A stretch of DNA of 64,000 bases from Mugil cephalus (Eukaryota; Chordata; Actinopteri; Mugiliformes; Mugilidae), in NCBI RefSeq assembly GCF_022458985.1, contig NC_061773.1:4222001-4286000 (forward strand), written 5' to 3'. How positions within the stretch are numbered: the first letter of the stretch is position 1; each line of letters begins with the position of its first letter. The position numbers and the translations under genes were made by a program. Below the pieces are notes generated by a model. It did not search any database. It was given only the letters and a program-made list of their open reading frames with translations, and was not told the origin of the DNA. Of the stretch, positions 36,022 through 50,992 are shown piece by piece.

Positions 36022-37520
36022 AAGTCGGCAGCAGAGCATGCAGGGTAAGACGGCCTAAGACGACCCGCTGCTCCTCTCAACGCTTTGAATGTGTGCAGAA
36101 TGCAAATGTTAGCGTCTTCCAAACAAAGCTTCAGTCAGCTCTCACAGATAGTGGAACGGTTGCAGTAGCTTGTACTTTTGATTAGGAATAAACTACCCAT
36201 ACAGTGTCCAATGAATGAAATTAAGAAATCATGGCCTCTTACATAGGATTGAAAATGTAAATCTTTATTCGACGTCACAAATTGGTTTTGTGCAATTAAG
36301 AGAAGTTCTTTCAGGATATAGCATTGGACGCTAAGATCAGGAGACACTGGACAGAAGCTTCTGCTTTAAGAGGAACTCAGTTTTATGCAAAGCTGTCATA
36401 GCTCACTTAATTATTACTGTAATGTGTTCAATATTATATTTTACATTCCTGTTTAGTTTGGCTGGCCTTTACAGAACAGGGTGCTGTGAGCATTACGCAT
36501 GTGCAATTTTATCAATTTAATTTATTAAATAGATGTGGGTGTGATGGGTTTTTGTATCTACAGCCTTCTGTTGGAGTTGTTATACATACTCCTTTAACTA
36601 AAAGTCAAATTCAGTCGGGGAGTCGTTTTGGACTTTGAACACCATTGTGCTTTTATTATAATTTACGCTATTTTGATTAAAGAGAATTATTATTTGTATT
36701 ACATTTAGTTAAAAAAAAGTGTCCTATTTTTAATGAGAAATTGAAATATGATTAGGTTTAGAGCTATCTGTATTGATCAGCGACTAGCTAGATATTGTAG
36801 AAGCTGACATCTATTTACAATATAAACACAGATATTAACACTAATTGTTGATTATTTTATAAATACTATATTATATTTCAGCTCTTATACAATAATTGTT
36901 CATCAAATATTGAGAAATAGTCATATTACTATAGTCATTTTACTATTGGCTGAGCTTGAGTGATCCAGAACAGTTGGGCTCCAGCAAAGTTTTTGATTTC
37001 AATATCTGTATTTTAACCATTTGATGACCTCATATGAACGACTGCAGTCACATGTGGTTAAATCTGGACTTGAATCATTGTTATTGGCTGGACTTGAAGT
37101 TGCTATATTTACATTTAGCTCTGGTGTCCTCAGAGAAATCAGAGTTCTTGCATGAGAAAATAAGCATTGTAATAAGCTAAGACCCATTTAAATCCTAAAC
37201 AAACATTCCACAGATTGTCAGAGCACTTGCTGCGGGAGTGTCTTCTGTCCTTTGATTCGTGAGAAATAGAAACAGATAGATGTAACCCTTAAATAGTTTA
37301 TTTCTCAGTAAAATAATTATTTTAGATTCATCTTACAAATCCTCCCTTGGGGACCTGGTACTCAGGTGATCCTTAAATGTCTATGAAGGTTCTCAAATAT
37401 TCAAATAATACCTGTAATTCGTCCAATTAAGGCGGATTATCGGGTTGTTAAAAGATGCCAGTCAGGTGAGCATCGCCCACTGGTGTTCCAAAATGAAAAC
37501 CTAAACCACAACAATCATTT
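36022..37520 (+). other. amigo1: amigo1 3' UTR and flank
   Basis: Repeat-free AT-rich sequence after the amigo1 stop codon, with an AATAAA at 36,187-36,192. Mammalian AMIGO1 has a long 3' UTR, so transcription may continue to a further AATAAA near 38,627. No coding exon is seen. Confidence 0.4.
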
Positions 37521-37602
37521 AGAGCTGAGGAAGCCACTTTGATGAGTGGTAAAACGTCTTCAGGAAAAGCCCAACATGTCCAGTTGCCTTTGTTTCGTCT
37601 GT
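37521..37602 (+). repeat. Teleost retroelement tail fragment
   Basis: Contains GAGGAAGCCACTTTGATGAG followed by TGGTAAAACGTCTTCAGGAAAAGCCCAAC and a GTCCAGTTGCCTTTG block. This order is a very widespread vertebrate/fish retroelement end. The element body is not seen. Confidence 0.6.
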
Positions 37603-38679
37603 TCTTGAGTTTTTGAGCTCCCCCTAACTGTATCACTAAAAGGATTCATAATTATAGTAATAATAAAATGCAGTTCCGGTGCAGTTAAAATGAAATGTGT
37701 GGGGTTCAGACTGGTGACATGAATGTACATCCTGCCGTGCTGGACGGTTAATAGCAGCCGGGAAGCATCGCCCTCAGGGGGAAACAACTGACAGAGAGTA
37801 CCATCCATCGAAAGCTTGTGGGCATTAGTGCCCAACCCCGAGCAGCCAGTACCAGCCAGCCAGCAAGTGCTCTCATAAACACGGACAGAAATAGCAGCTC
37901 GTAGTGCAGCCAACACACAGACTCTCGTGGCCGCTTGACGTAGCCGAAATGTAAATATAGAAGAAGCAGGTGTCTTAATTTTTAGTCACATTGCCAAAAT
38001 ACCTTCACATTATCTGGAGGCTCGCTTAAATGATGTCACAAAAAAAAACAAAAAAACCATGCGGGCCAGGATCTAATGCAATTTGTTTTTTAATTAAATT
38101 CACTCTGGTGATGATAAATGATTGTCACGGTTTACTGATATATAGAAATTCAGGCATTAGCAGCAAAATGCAAGATAGCAGATGTAGCAGCGTGAAGTAC
38201 ACGTCGTTTTATTTGGAAAGAACAATAATTCTTTCCCATTTCATGGTGCTTTTTAAAAGATAAATAATAATGCGGGTGAACCAACACCACTTAATTTATT
38301 AAATGTGTCTGTGGCATTATAAGCTCTGAAATTTGTCATGATATAGTCTAATACTGTTAACTAAGAGTATACCAATTATATCCTTCAAATGGGGCCCACT
38401 ACTCTTACAATAACCAAAGACTGCGTTACATGTTGAGAAGTCATAACCTAAACGTTCAGTGTTTACAGTCAGTATACCGTCATTTGTGTGTAGCGGTCAC
38501 CTTCTATTGTATCTCAGTGTCATATCACAAACCTATATTTTAAGATATGCAATCCTGTAAAAGGAGTGATTGTATCCTGTTGTTTGCTGTATCATGTTGT
38601 TTCGTCGGCGTGTTTCATAAACCACAAAAATAAACATGAGTGAATAATGTGAATCTGTCTTTCTGAGTCCTATATATGC

Positions 38680-38826
38680 TACAGCCAGCAGCTAGTTAGC
38701 CTAACTTAGCATAAGGACCCTAACATGGGGGAGCAACTGGCGCGTCTCTGTCCACAGGTTATAAAATCCACCTCAGCTCTCTAACGAGAACGTTATATGT
38801 TCTTTTTTTAGCGTGTAAAAAGCACG
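38680..38826 (+). repeat. Teleost interspersed repeat (GCTAGTTAGC type)
   Basis: CAGCTAGTTAGCCTAACTTAGCATAA, a gap, then GTCCACAGGTTATAAAATCCACC and AACGTTATATGTTC form the order of a common fish short repeat. Confidence 0.6.
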
Positions 38827-40170
38827 CCTAGGCGCTTATGTGACTTCAAATTTATCTCAATAGAGTAAAATAGTGTCCATCCTCTCATTTGTAACTCTCT
38901 CAGCGAGAAAGCAGAGAGACATATTTACCAAAATGTTCGTTTGACCCCAGAGTGTTCCTGACATACGTCGACACAGATGCTGATCTCTGTTTGGGCCCGG
39001 ATCAGGCTTCACTTGGCGAGCTTCAGTCGTTAGTTAATTAGTTAGTTTGCATGGACCGCCTCCGGTTTCAGCTTCTGTATTACACTGAATGACACAGCCT
39101 TGTTCGTTTGAGGGCGAAATTGGAGACCACACAGATCACTGGAGCAGAAACAAGGAGTCCTATTTATTTCACCTGTCCCTCAGACAGGCTGTACCTTCTT
39201 CTGGCAACATCTGGCCCGAGTGGATTTTCACCCTTATTTGGATTGTTGACCACAGAGCAGAGAGAGGGAGAGAGAGCGCTCTGGTCTGTACTCACAGTCC
39301 AAGGCAGAGCTGTTTTATAATGAACTCTGATGTTTGACGGCAAAATCACATCTCAGATTGAAACTTCACCTGCCGCCGTCCTCCTGGACTGGATGAATGA
39401 TTAAAGAGGTCTGCAGGGGATGTCCTCGCTCCTCGTCTCAATAGGTGCTCTCTCATGTTACCGTGTTTACCCACAGTATCACCAATCAGGTGTGTATGTG
39501 TGTGTGTGTGTGGGTACATCCACCCATTTGGAAAATGCAGCACAACAATGCAGTGTTGAAGTCAAACTAGCAGTTCAAAATAGAAACAATAGACCTCGGA
39601 TAAATGCTCAGAGGAGACAGGAGGGGGTTAATGGTGGTTGATCTGTGTTTAAATGGAAGCGAGCTGAATGAGTTATTCCCTTTGGACATTAAATCCGAGA
39701 TTAAATTTAGAACAAATGCAGCTGCCCGAGGAAAATCTCCGACCTCAGAACATCATAGACACAGATGGCAGGAGTGTGAGCCAGCGCCTGTTGACAATGA
39801 ATGACTGGCATTTTGCTCAGTGTTTTAGAGACTGAATTCTAAGTAAGATGACTCATCCTCTCCTCAGGCCCCTCCCAGGAGAATCACATGAATGACAAGA
39901 GCCAGCTCAATGAGTGCTCTGCCATCTAGTGGCCACTGACAACATTTGGCTTCATGTTGCTCTTTGCAAGATAAGGTATTTCTAAGCATTTGAATCCTCT
40001 CTTTACAACAAAGACATGCAGGACTTCAGGGTGGCAACGTTTTATTAATTCCATATACACAAGCATGAATACTAGTTATGCGTGAGTCATGTTTATAAAA
40101 AAAGAGTTGCTCTTTGAATATGACCACAGCCTCTGACAATCGTCATGTTCCACTGACCCAGACCTTCAGG
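38827..40170. other. Intergenic sequence downstream of the pepsinogen gene
   Basis: No gene seen. A short GT repeat lies at about 39,492-39,511, and a second polyadenylation hexamer on the minus strand (TTTATT on plus) near 40,041 could serve the pepsinogen transcript. Confidence 0.4.
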
Positions 40171-40175
40171 TTTAT

Positions 40176-40176
<1 letters not shown>
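40171..40176 (-). terminator. Polyadenylation hexamer overlapping the pepsinogen stop codon
   Basis: On the minus strand the end of the coding sequence reads GTGTGAATAAACC, so the AATAAA (40,171-40,176) shares its first A with the TGA stop (40,176-40,178). If used, the 3' UTR would be only about 15-30 nt. The alternative hexamer near 40,041 would give about 140 nt. Confidence 0.6.
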
Positions 40177-44486
<4,310 letters not shown>

Positions 44487-44535
44487 AGCTGTAAAATGAA
44501 GTCACGGAGACCTGACACATGGTCGGTGGAGGTGG

Positions 44536-44542
44536 TTTTATA
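44536..44542 (-). promoter_or_regulatory. TATA box of the pepsinogen gene
   Basis: TATAAAA on the minus strand, 50 nt upstream of the ATG at 44,486, placing the transcription start near 44,510. A canonical TATA box fits a highly expressed, tissue-restricted digestive enzyme gene. Confidence 0.8.
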
Positions 44543-44991
44543 CGCAGGTCAAAACAGCTCTCACCTCCTCCTTTTCATAGGAACCACACGATAAGAAACC
44601 ACTTGGCTGGATATTAAACAATTGAAATCAGATAAAGAAAACAAAGGGAACCAAGTGAGCTTTCTCTAATATCTTCACCCCTTTATAGGGCGCTCATTAA
44701 AATACTTGGAAATTCAAAAGTTCAACTCGAGCTGTTCCTTAAGTGGTAAGACAACATTAGGCCACTTCTTCATGGCACCTAATAAAGCAGTTATACTAAG
44801 CGTTCATGCAGAGGTGGACCTAGCAGACCACATTTGACCCTGAAGACGTGGCCTTGGCCTTTGCTGATTGGCTGGATGAAAACCACATGCATCACCACCT
44901 CACTGTATGCCCAAGTATGGTTCCTTGCTCCGTAGAGGGTTGATCTGATGGCAGTCATTCAGTTTATAATGTAGGTTTGAGATTTTCTTTC

Positions 44992-45098
44992 TCATCTCAT
45001 CTTCTAATGCGGCTTAATCCTCAGTAGGGTCGCGAGTCTATCCCACCAGTCATTGGGCGAGAGGCGGGGTACACCCTGGACCAGGCTATCACAGGGCG
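44992..45098 (+). repeat. Teleost interspersed repeat, family B (plus copy)
   Basis: TCTAATGCGGCTTAATCC, then AGGGTCGCGAGTCTATCCCA and GGGCGAGAGGCGGGGTACAC followed by CCTGGACC: a familiar fish repeat that often adjoins the SINE-like block at 1,434-1,664. The second copy at 46,188-46,296 is in the opposite orientation, about 1.1 kb away. Confidence 0.75.
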
Positions 45099-46187
45099 TA
45101 CGTTTAAGATTACGGATTTAAATCAAACAGTCAGACCAGGAACGTACGTCAACACACTTGCGGGAAACAAACATGAACCGCGTTAACAGGCTGTTGCATA
45201 TGATGTGTTTCACCTTTTGACTGTTTCTATTAAACGTAATCATTTATTACGATTTATCATTATCTAAAGTAAAATAAATTCACAGCAGATAACAAATGAT
45301 CCAAATTAGTTGAAGTTATAAATGTTGTATATTTACAGGACTGGTCACCATCAATATGTAAAAATGTTACCGATATAAACAAACGACACCTTCATTATAT
45401 CATTATTTTATTTGTTCAAATACTAATCAGTCAATTTTAAAATGGCTTTTAAAAAGATAAAATACTCGAGGTCTAGCTAACTCCTCACCCGGCAACAATA
45501 AACCACCAGGATAACCTTATCAAATTACTCAGAGAAAGAAAATAACACTGATACTATATCATTTCCCCACTAGACACGCCTTCTGTTTCATATAGCCCCA
45601 CCCAGTCTGCCCGTAAACCCAGACTGACTCGACCATTTGTAAATGCCCTAACAAGGCCAAAACAAAGAAAAGAGACAAGAAAGAGAGACACAACACGAGT
45701 GTTTGTTTCAAGAAGAGTTGCATTTATTCAAGCACAAACCAACCCCACTTCACTTTATTAACAATGGCATTCACAAGGTAGAAATATGAAATGTGCAAAC
45801 ATTTGAAATCAAACATAAATAGCACTCACCACAGTGGTCTGGTGGTTTCTGTGGACGAGCAGCTCTTCAGTGTGTCTCACCGCGTGACGTCAAGATCCCC
45901 TGAAACACTCGAAACTTCAGCCATGGCCAATTTTAGACACATTCAAAGTTTAGAGAAGTGGATTTTTTTCTGTGAGATAAAAAACAGAGTTTGAGTTTGT
46001 TTGAGCGAAATGTGAATGTGAACTGTTTTAATTATTATGTAGTACTGACAGATGCTAGCAGAGGTGGCCAAGAATCCAGCAACACTTACAGGGCATGACA
46101 CAGCTTGATACAGCTTCGCTTCACTCTAATACGGTTGTTCCATATACTACAGGCTTGACCACATCGTGTTTCTTGGAAGTAGGTGCA
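45099..46187. other. Intergenic sequence between two inverted repeat copies
   Basis: AT-rich sequence between the two family B repeats. No supported coding exon. Confidence 0.4.
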
Positions 46188-46296
46188 GGTGACCCGTCCA
46201 GGGTGGACCCCTCCTCTCGCCCGATGACACCTAGGATAGACGCCAGTAACCCTAGTGAGGATAAGTGGTAGTAGAAGATGAGACGAGATGAGATGA
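46188..46296 (-). repeat. Teleost interspersed repeat, family B (minus copy)
   Basis: On the minus strand: CACTTATCCTCACTAGGGTT, then GGCGTCTATCCTAGGTGTCA and TCGGGCGAGAGGAGGGGTCC. It matches the copy at 44,992 in the opposite orientation. An ATGAGACGAGATGAGATGAG microsatellite-like tail follows on the plus strand. Confidence 0.75.
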
Positions 46297-48369
46297 GTCA
46301 GTAACTATAGTAAAGCTCGTGTATCAGTGAGGGAGCAGATCTAAAGAGGCCAGATTCCTAAGTCCTCCTCACATGCAGCACATTCCTGTCTTCCCTATTT
46401 GTATTCACACAGTCTGGTATGTCAGGTTTGGAACACTAAGTTTACATACCTGCAAACCCCCGCTGTCTTCTTCACTGATAATAAATCATAGTGTATTTAC
46501 ACCCCTCAGACTTTTCCACATTAAAAATGAATCCTATTTGTCTGAGCCATCACACTTCCACCAACATATCTTGTGAAGAACAGACTGCGACAACTCCCAG
46601 AATGTTTTTTAAACAAAACGAAGCAGCGCGCTGACACCTAATTGAGCTAAATCTAATTGTGTTCACACTTGTGAACAGAGGGACTCTAATCTGGTCTGGA
46701 AATTGTGCTTTGTGAGGTGCAAATGTAAGATATGTAATATCGGTTCATTTTATAGAATGAACAAACTCCAAATAATAATGAGTTAATGAATTCTGAATTA
46801 TACCGGAGAATCCTAAAATAAACGGTCAGGACATCTGTCTGTGAGCTGAATCTCAACACAAACTGTTAGTTGCTGTTATTGTTGCACAATGATAACAGAT
46901 GTGTATAAATCTAAAAGCTCTTGAATAAAGAAAAACAAAAGCATAATGTTTCTGTTTCATTTATTGGATTGAGTTTTTCTTTGTTCACGGTCTTCAAGAT
47001 AGTTTTTCCACTGAAGGCCTGAGTCATTTTTTTGCCGAGCTAAAGGAAATGCAGTGTAAATACACTCAGCTTATCCTGGACGAAGCTACTTCACTGCCCA
47101 TTGAACTGAACCTGAACCTGCTCCAGTTCAGACGAGGGCCCCAAACACCAACCTCCTACTAAAGACTTCTCCGTTTATGCTGCTGGTAGGTGTGTGGGTT
47201 TTATTAGGAGATAAAAGACAGAGGTGTTCTTTTCTTTTTTTTTTCAGCTCAAATCAATCAGTCGTTTAGATTAAAGAAAACTGTATGATGAATAGAACAA
47301 ACTAAATATTTACTGTGTTATCTTTTCAACTTCAGAATTCCTCCCTTAATGTGATAATAAACACAGCGCTACAGGGTATAGTGACTGGTTTCTTTAGTTT
47401 TACTTATGTGTTTGTCTTATGTGTTTGTCTTGTTGTCCGCAGTCTTATTCATTCGTTTTTATATATAACTCTGTTGTTGTATTTTTGTTTATTGGAGTAA
47501 TTGTGACAAATCCAAACTTCCCCCTAGGAATTAATGATGAAGTTCAGATTCTGACTTAAATATTTTAGAAAACTTTCTCCTTTACTTCCCTGTTTGTTGC
47601 TTTGGTATATGTTGACAGACAGTGGCCATTTCTATTAAATCTGACACTCACTGCTGATTGAAACCAAGTGTCTTCAGTCAGTCATTAGCTACTGCTATTT
47701 TTACTTGCTAGCCCCACTTAATACTTCTGCTTCCACAACTATACATTAAGCTAGCCAAGCTAAAAGAAAACCCTCTATCAGCTCATTAAAATAATATATT
47801 TGTTTGACAAACACCACAATAGGAGTCACACAATCTGGTATGTTTAGCCATCTTTTACAGTTAAAGCATGTTGACTTCAGTCTGGAGAATAGTGTGTGAA
47901 GGCCGGGGCCTGTCTGCAGCACCACAAATACTTCGTTTATGTTACTTTAACTGTAAAAGCGAGAGATACTGCGTGTTGCAGTATCAGTTCATTCGAAGCA
48001 CGTCAAACTAGCACCACCTCAAATATCAACATTACATCAGTCCTTGATTCCATGAAGGATAAAGTACTTGTTACCTCTGTAAAAACCTACTTACATTGTA
48101 TTTTTTTATTTATTTATTTTACAATAAATTGCTTGTTCTTTACAGATCTTCAAAACAATGAAGTTTTTTTCCTCTTTTGAGCCCAATACAAATTATAATT
48201 GCACAACATTTATGAACTGACTCCAATCTACTGAACACGGACGTTTTCGTCAATTTATTTCACCTCCTCACCTTCACCAGCTTTTGAGCAAAGTGCATCA
48301 CACGTAGGTAGCGGTGACATAACAATACGTACCTGGTCGTGATGCTGAGGCCGTCTAAATACATTACCT
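46297..48369. other. Intergenic sequence, no gene seen
   Basis: AT-rich DNA. No coding exon or recognised repeat could be supported. Confidence 0.45.
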
Positions 48370-49100
48370 GTGGACCAGCAGCAGGTGTAGCCAGAGGGAG
48401 ACTCACGGCTCTGGGAACCTGGAGTCGAACGCACAGCTCTGCGTGGAGGCCTGGGGCTGCAGGACAGCTGCTCCGGTCCCTTCGGCTTGGACGGCAGCCA
48501 GGACGTAGCGATGACGACGGGCAGCGCCGTGCAGCCGTTTCTGACGGCCGGATACTTGTCGCTTTGCTTTCATATGCAGTTTTGGCACAGAATCTTTCTT
48601 TTAAGTACATAAATGAGACCAACACATCAAGTAAAGATTAGGATTCCCTGCACAGGACTCTACTTTTGTCTTCTGTGGTGCTTCCTTTTCCACGATTTCT
48701 GGTACGTAAAGAAGCCGTCGCCTGTCTCAGCTTCTTCTTCGTCACAGGCTGAGACACACACGTGAGGTCTGGCCCTATCACAGAGACGACCTCCTCCAAA
48801 TCTCCAACGAAAGAACAATAAGCAACTACACAAACGAACTTCTGCAGACGCTGAACCAATATTCTCTGCACCGGCTGGAGCCAGATGGGGGGGAAAAAAA
48901 AAAAAAAGAAAGACGATCAAATGTGCTCCCCCGCCGAGAGGATGTCTGGTGGAGACGGCCCCCGGTGCGGCAGACTCTTCGGGTCCTCGGCCGCACCCCC
49001 CGCTCAAACGGAGGCGAGCGAGGAACGAGCCGCGCATCCGAGGACGCGGCGACTCTACATTTGCCTTAGCAGAAGGGCTGGAAAGGTACTCTAGAATGGC
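48370..49100. promoter_or_regulatory. GC/CpG-rich block with unassigned open frames
   Basis: The most CpG-dense intergenic block in the window. On the minus strand there are splice-donor-like sequences CACAG|GTAATG (exon end 48,368) and AGCC|GTGAGTC (exon end 48,407). A long minus-strand frame ends in AETGDGFFTYQKSWKRKHHR near 48,666, and a plus-strand frame starts MSGGDGPRCGRL near 48,941. None matches a family I know. It could be a CpG-island promoter, an untranslated exon of a gene on either strand, or part of an unannotated short gene. Confidence 0.4.
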
Positions 49101-49344
49101 CAAATTTCTATTTGAAACGGAGGCCGCACGGAAAAGCTCTTCACAAAAGAGGTCATTCAACAAATGTCGAGCAACAACGAAAACACAGAACTGAGAGGAT
49201 CCCCTGGATTCTCACACCTCTCCTCTCCTTTCAGCCGGGAAGGCTCCTGCTGTCAAAGTGAAAGCCTTTAGGGGTGATAGACAATTCCAAGAACAGAAAA
49301 GGTCACAAAAGTTGTCTTCCGAGGCACTCGTGTTTCCAACGAAA

Positions 49345-50992
49345 GAGTAAATTTATTAAGACAAGATCTATCAAGTGCATGCTGCACTTTGTGTGTTTTT
49401 TCTGACAGTTAGGTATAACTTCTTAGGCCCATGAGCACTGATGTTCTCCATTTCTCTCTCCAGATATCCTGAGTATACAGCACAAATCTTTTTTTTTTTT
49501 TCCATTTGAAACACAAATCAAAGCATGAAAAACAACCATAAAGAGTTCTTTCAGAAGAAAGCGTGTTAGACCGCAGGAGTGCAGCCTCCTCCCCTCTCCT
49601 CAATGTTTGTGTCGAACAAGTCCACCGACAATATTTCCTACTCATGGACTCCCGTCAGGTAAAAGAGATGAGCATGGTCTATATGTAAATATAGCAGTTA
49701 CATCTTTTTTCTTTTTTTTTTTGACAGTACATGCTCTGTTGGGGTAGTAATTGTAATTAGTGGATTATAACAATAGAGAAGACTCTGGTTAAACAACAAC
49801 GGTTCAGTCAATAAAAATACTACACAGGAGGAATGGACACAAAAAGCGACCCCGTCCAGCATATTGCCAATCAAAATAAAAGACCTACGACAAAAACTCG
49901 CTTCATAAACTTTTTTGTTCAGTCGGTTCTGATAAAAAAAATCCAATTTGAGGACCCACGCATCGGAAAGTCACAACGGCTGTTTTTTTTTTTTTTCTGC
50001 TGTTTTCAAAGAGTGAAGATTAATCAAAAAAATATCCTTCAACAGTTGATAGTAGAAACAGTTGCAGCCTTAGTTAGCATCATGAAATATAAAGCAAAGA
50101 GCCTGCTGCTTGTGTCCATCCTCCCCACATTGGTGCCGCTGGGACCGGCGCTTTCTGAAAAATGTGAAAACACCTCCCCCAAAAAACAACAACGCTGCTT
50201 TAAATTCACCTTGAACGGTCACGTGACCCGGAGATGTGGCTCAGAAAAGAGCATCGATAACGTCATCAGCTTCACTCTTGTTAATGTCAACGTCTGAACA
50301 ACAAAGTGCCAGAACTTATACAACACTTTTGTATCTAGAATTTTCTGCAGTTTTAAGCAGAACTGGCTCAGATGTTCTTATGAATCTTTGAACGGGAAAG
50401 AAAAACACACGTGGGACATGTCTATTAAAGGATAAAGCTGCTGAGCAAACACATATACGTCCTTAATCTAGAGAAAATTACAATGTACATTAGTTAGATT
50501 TAGTTCGTTCACAGCCTGACTCCCCAACTATCGCTACTCTGATGTCACTGATGCCGCCCAAATTAAACCTCTAGGGATAAATACTCTGGTTTGGATTTTA
50601 AATTATTTTTCGTTTTAAGCAGGCGATGGATGGGAAGATGAAAATTACTGTGTTTGTTTTTACACGACATAAGGCAACATATAGCTTTGATTCACTGAGC
50701 TGTAGCTTGCTCAGAACTCGTTTTCCAACAGTACCCTTCAAGAGATGTGCATTTTTCTGGTAACCGAATAGCAGAAGGCAACATGTAACCTGCACTTACG
50801 AATCAAATTTAACAACTTCAGAGTGACTTTGATTTCTATAAACCTTCAACAGGAGGAGATGAAAAGGTGCTGCATGCAGAGCCTGGTCATTTCCTCCCGT
50901 ATTGCATTGTTATCATTACTTCTCCATGTCTTTACATCTCACAATTCAACATTTGTGTGAACATGTACAATTCGATGCTTTTTTTTTTTTTT
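49345..50992 (-). other. rbm15: Probable rbm15 3' UTR
   Basis: AT-rich sequence directly downstream of the rbm15 stop codon on the minus strand. A minus-strand AATAAA (TTTATT on plus) at about 49,347-49,352 would give a 3' UTR of about 1.65 kb. Poly-T runs near 49,492 and 49,983 read as poly-A on the minus strand and can mimic RNA poly(A) tails in cDNA priming. Confidence 0.45.

Noticed and set aside
48885-49194. Plus-strand frames starting near 48,885 and 48,949
   Set aside because: They overlap each other and a long minus frame in a CpG-rich block; without conservation or a clear splice partner none can be called coding.
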